Below are positions 62,001 through 64,000 of a stretch of 64,000 nt of DNA, piece after piece. Origin of the DNA: Bryobacteraceae bacterium (GTDB taxonomy: Bacteria; Acidobacteriota; Terriglobia; Bryobacterales; Bryobacteraceae). The DNA lies in contig JASHNT010000084.1 in NCBI GenBank assembly GCA_030041495.1, forward strand, positions 62,001 to 126,000. Reading direction: 5' to 3'. The notes beneath the pieces were generated by a model that ran no database searches, was not told the origin of the DNA, and saw only the letters and a list, made by a program, of their open reading frames with translations. A program made the translations under genes and the position numbers. Each line of letters starts with the position of its first letter. Positions within the stretch are counted from its first letter, which is position 1.

Positions 62001-62820
62001 GCCCAGCGACCGGTTCAGCTTCACAGTGTCCGACGCCGGAGGCTCGAGCTTCATCACCGGTCTGACCGGTCTCATCGCGTCTTCGCTCAACACAACACAG
62101 GCATGCTACATCGTCTACGACCGCACCGCCGGGACCATTTCGCTGGCTTACGACAACCCCGCCAACGGCGCATCGCCGGTGACGCCTGGTGGAACGCAAA
62201 TCGTCTCCAACAGCCAGTGCACGCTCAAGGCGTCCGATTCGACGGTCACCATCGGCACCACCACGGTGGTGGTCACGGTGGACCTGACCTTCAACGCTAA
62301 CTATTTCGGCGCGAAGAACATCTACCTGGATGCGATCGAACCCGGTTTCACTTCTGGCTGGACCACCGTGGGAAGCTGGACCGTCACCGGCGGAGCTCCG
62401 GAGGCCAATTCGGTGAGCCCGGCTTCTGGATCCGGTTCAGCGCCCAGCTTCACCTTCACCGTCTCCGATTCCGCCTCGTCGGCGAATATTTCCGGAATGT
62501 CGATGCTGATTACCTCCGGAGCTCCCACGAATCTTGCCAACGCCTGCTATCTGACTTACACCGTCGCCAACGGGACCATCAGCCTGTACAACAATGCCGG
62601 GACCTCGTCGAGCTCTAAGCCGATCGGCTCTTCGGCAACACTTTCCAACAGCCAATGTGCCGTGGGCTACACGGTCGGATATCCTTCGGGGAATTCGGTG
62701 GTGTTCGAGATCAACCTGCAGTTCTCGAGCGGCTACACCAGCCCGGAGAACGTGTACCTGGACGCGCTGGAGCCGAGCGCCAGCTCCGGATGGGTTTCGG
62801 TGGGGACCTGGACGCCGTAG
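59053..62820 (+). CDS. Large secreted SBBP beta-propeller protein with Ig-like repeats
   Basis: 1255 residues. Signal peptide (MSIRYVIGFVLLAAAPVLAQ). An N-terminal domain (about 25-215) of the type that precedes SBBP repeats (YRNLYPGIDMTYGG). Then seven SBBP repeats of about 64 residues, each with YSTYLGGSGxDxAxxIAVDSSGNAYVAGxTxSxNFP-like spacing. From about residue 690 four Ig-like repeats of about 135 residues begin SVSPxSGSGxSxxFTFxxSD; each keeps a Cys in an ACY-type strand and another in SQCT/NDQC, suggesting one disulfide per repeat. Probably a surface adhesin or carbohydrate-interacting protein. No anchor seen. Confidence 0.88.
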   Translation: MSIRYVIGFVLLAAAPVLAQHPERAGRSLPAFFIPNAGQAAPEIRYIVRTPGLNAGFTATGAVFQLGQMTLRVHFARANPDPVIEGEQRLEAAANFLIGNRPQEWKTNLPTYQKILYRNLYPGIDMTYGGTGHRIKSEFLAAPGADPKQIRLEYLGVERLSIEPNGDLLISNGRAEAREEAPVVFQNGMRIPGRYLLLDEHTAGFEIGPFDSSQPLLIDPVLSYATYYGGTGMSDVTGLAVDASGDLYVAGWTESLNAQIAAPIQASNGGGVDAFVAKLNPSGSALLYATYIGGSGDDRAAGIAVDSSGEAYVAGSTASANFPVVNAASSKLAGGHDAFALKINSVGNLLVYSTYLGGTNTDYGYAIAVDSSGNAYIAGDTLSANFPISSGAAQTNFGGDQNVFVTKLTSAGAISYSTFLGGSGTDHAGGIAADSSGNAYVAGGTTSTNFPVADAIQSTNGGGQDAFLTKLNSAGSQFLYSTYLGGNGGGSGSPEEANAVAVDSSGNAYIAGTTNSTNFPVTAGAFQTQFTAVQDAFVAKVNPSGNGLAFSSLLGGSAFNWASGVAAGAGGILYVDGYTSSADFPIVAATQGVFGGLYDAFVSVFTANGSSLSFSTYFGGSGSDSANALAVDSSGNIYLGGQTSSVDLATANSIQATNAGNPVGWMARIGVTTVLTPQLPAVIGVTPTSGSGNSANFTAQFSDPAGISALASTTVLVNTTASSNYGCQVTYSVTTNQFALANDVASTGSSLVNPGGGNGQNDQCTLNGSGSYITESGNTLTMVISLTFEPGFTGNDTVYLNAVDTSGNNTGLVASGTWTATVPPPQPTASSVSPNSGLGSSQTFTFVFSDTQNANNITGMAMLFNSSFAYTDACYIIVDTNAGTVALAFDSAAGSNSKPISSTATLSNSQCTIGATTLQVSGLSQILTVAITFSGAFSGAKNIYMFGSESGIYTTGWVQMGTYTVAAGGVPVANGVSPSSGSGPSDRFSFTVSDAGGSSFITGLTGLIASSLNTTQACYIVYDRTAGTISLAYDNPANGASPVTPGGTQIVSNSQCTLKASDSTVTIGTTTVVVTVDLTFNANYFGAKNIYLDAIEPGFTSGWTTVGSWTVTGGAPEANSVSPASGSGSAPSFTFTVSDSASSANISGMSMLITSGAPTNLANACYLTYTVANGTISLYNNAGTSSSSKPIGSSATLSNSQCAVGYTVGYPSGNSVVFEINLQFSSGYTSPENVYLDALEPSASSGWVSVGTWTP

Positions 62821-62854
62821 AGGCCGCTCATGACCCATCGATAGGCGAGGGGGC

Positions 62855-62883
62855 TTGACAATTCCGCCAAGCTCCCTCATACT
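62855..62883 (+). promoter_or_regulatory. Sigma-70-like promoter of the PadR gene
   Basis: TTGACA (62855-62860), a 17-base spacer and CATACT (62878-62883). The start would be near 62890, only about 11 bases before the ATG at 62901, and no ribosome site lies between. A self-repressing PadR could bind over this element. Confidence 0.55.
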
Positions 62884-62900
62884 TCCTCCATCGAAAGACG

Positions 62901-63227
62901 ATGGGAACCAACAATCCAGAAATTCTCCCCGGCACGCTGGACCTGCTGATCCTGAAATCGCTCCAGCGTGGCAAGATGCACGGCTACGGAATCGCACAGC
63001 ATTTGAAATCGGTCTCCGATGAGGTGTTGCAAGTGGGCGAAAGCTCGCTGTATCCGGCTTTGCAGAGGCTGCTGTTGAACGGATGGGTCGAGGCCGAATG
63101 GGGCGCGTCGGAAAATAATCGCCGCGCCCGTTATTACACCCTCACGGCTTTCGGACGGAAACAATTACAGCGCGAGCGCGCGGAATTCGACCGCATGGTG
63201 CTGGCGATTCACAAAGTTCTTGCATGA
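62901..63227 (+). CDS. PadR family transcriptional regulator
   Basis: 108 residues, the short form of the family. PadR landmarks: PEILPGTLDLLILKSLQRGKMHGYGIAQHLKSVSDEVLQVGESSLYPALQRLLLNGWVEAEWG and NRRARYYTLTAFGRKQLQRE. In acidobacteria this form is usually followed by an ADOP permease gene. Here the TGA overlaps the ATG of a different membrane protein by four bases (ATGA), so the two are co-translated. Confidence 0.95.
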   Translation: MGTNNPEILPGTLDLLILKSLQRGKMHGYGIAQHLKSVSDEVLQVGESSLYPALQRLLLNGWVEAEWGASENNRRARYYTLTAFGRKQLQRERAEFDRMVLAIHKVLA

Positions 63228-64000
63228 AACTGCTCAACCGCATCCTGCACCTGGGGCGCCTTCAGCAGATCGAGAAGGAGCTTACTGAAGAGATGGATCT
63301 CCACCGTGGGATGAGTGGGGATCCGGCGATGGGCGATATCGACCGGGCCTTGCGCGAGGCAACCGGGGTGTGGCGCTGGCCTTGGTGGGACCGCCTCGGC
63401 CGCCTGCGCTCCGCACCACGGTGGTTTGTCCGCCGATTCTGGAAGCTTCCGGACCGGGCCGTCTCGTTTATCGAGGGGCTCGGGTCCGTCGCGTTCATGG
63501 CGGTGCTGTTCGGATGGAGATGGCTCACCGGAAAGCCCCTGACCACTCGCGGCGCACTGTGGCTGGCCGCGTTCTACATCTTCTGGTCATTGCTGCAGGC
63601 CGTCGTGAGCGGGTGCGTGCGGGGCGTGCTTGCCGCGAAGGTCGAGACGCAGCGCAAGTTCGTCAAAGACCCGGAGGCCGTCTTGGAACTGGCCAAGCTC
63701 ACGGGCTATGAATCCATTCAGCCGCTAAATCGTTATCGCGGCAAATGGATGACCATCAGCGGCGAGTACGAAGGGTTTACTGAATCGTTCGAGCGCGACG
63801 TCATCCACGCGTCCGTGCGGCTGGAAGACGGGCGGCGGCTCATCCTGCGTTTCAATCGGGACCAGCGGGAGAGCCTCGAACCACTTCAGCCGGGACAGCG
63901 GATTACGGCCATTGGCGAGATCGAGCAAGTCCGTTTCGAGCTCCGCCCGCAGAACTGCGAACTGGTGCGGGTCGAGCCCTTGCGCCCCGCGCCGCGCCTG
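63224..64000 (+). CDS. Membrane protein with permease-prefix-like N-terminus and OB-like domain, partial
   Basis: ATG at 63224 overlaps the PadR stop; the frame is open to the window end (259 codons). The start (KLLNRILHLGRLQQIEKELTEEMDLHRGM, then IDRALREATGVWRWPWWDRLG) resembles the prefix domain that begins ADOP permeases behind PadR genes. Instead of an FtsX core it has two hydrophobic segments (VAFMAVLFGW, ALWLAAFYIFWSLLQAVVSG), a basic helix, and a C-terminal part (KWMTISGEYEG, DGRRLILRFNRD, ITAIGEIEQV) like tRNA_anti-type OB folds. Not an ADOP; a PadR-linked partner of unknown role. Confidence 0.75.
   Translation, partial: MKLLNRILHLGRLQQIEKELTEEMDLHRGMSGDPAMGDIDRALREATGVWRWPWWDRLGRLRSAPRWFVRRFWKLPDRAVSFIEGLGSVAFMAVLFGWRWLTGKPLTTRGALWLAAFYIFWSLLQAVVSGCVRGVLAAKVETQRKFVKDPEAVLELAKLTGYESIQPLNRYRGKWMTISGEYEGFTESFERDVIHASVRLEDGRRLILRFNRDQRESLEPLQPGQRITAIGEIEQVRFELRPQNCELVRVEPLRPAPRL

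Noticed and set aside
63224-64000. ADOP permease behind PadR
   Set aside because: Only the N-terminus fits; the FtsX/MacB core is replaced by two membrane segments and an OB-like region within the visible part.

Overview
The window looks like a high-GC chromosomal segment of a soil acidobacterium, most likely of the Solibacter/Bryobacterales type. This rests on gene content: three DUF1592 di-haem proteins paired with Tat-exported DUF1552 proteins, secreted ankyrin-repeat proteins, a TIGR03435 soil-protein gene, an ADOP-type MacB/FtsX permease, a PadR gene with a permease-prefix-like partner, an SBBP-repeat protein, DUF8021-like proteins and PQQ-type dehydrogenases. No rRNA, tRNA, CRISPR array, prophage or insertion sequence was seen. 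Genes are dense, often overlapping by 1-14 bases.

Layout. 1-317 is the start of a gene leaving the left edge. 444-8068 (+) holds a dienelactone hydrolase, an exported unknown protein and cassette 1 (DUF1592, DUF1552, ankyrin). 8069-10273 holds a DUF8021-like/small exported protein pair and a divergent GlcG/HbpS-like gene. 18339-10284 (-) is cassette 2: c-type cytochrome, DUF1592, DUF1552, metallo-beta-lactamase (MBL) fold protein, ankyrin protein and a frameshifted TIGR03435 gene. 18488-19478 (+) is a membrane protein and winged-helix regulator behind two identical-type palindromes. 19546-26717 holds an ADOP permease, a tannase-family esterase, a two-domain VOC protein, a PQQ-type sugar dehydrogenase and a small exported protein. 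30417-26916 (-) is a cupredoxin / HD-GYP / beta-barrel operon whose last gene carries an in-frame stop. 42976-30534 (-) is a PQQ alcohol-dehydrogenase-type quinoprotein followed by cassette 3 (MBL, DUF1592, DUF1552, ankyrin, DUF8021-like, small exported protein, MBL), interrupted by a DUF433/DUF5615 toxin-antitoxin pair. 43105-48259 carries signalling genes: PilZ, REC-HDOD, a HisKA-only protein, an NtrC-type regulator, plus a RibD/DHFR-like reductase and an unknown gene. 48278-50217 is a divergent DUF8021-like/VOC pair. 57924-50262 (-) is an outer-membrane assembly operon (BamA/TamA-like, SurA-like, TamB-like). 57958-64000 (+) holds a ThiF/MoeB-type enzyme, a 1255-residue SBBP/Ig-like protein, PadR, and a protein cut by the right edge.

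How they fit together (inference). The dominant theme is exported redox and hydrolytic chemistry. Quinoproteins, a soluble cytochrome, di-haem DUF1592 proteins and a cupredoxin could form a periplasmic electron route, with Tat-exported DUF1552 and MBL proteins and Sec-exported ankyrin proteins as substrate-side partners. The repeated DUF1592-DUF1552-ankyrin cassette is the best candidate for an undescribed system. Other leads are the cupredoxin/HD-GYP/barrel operon and two sets of repeated promoter elements.
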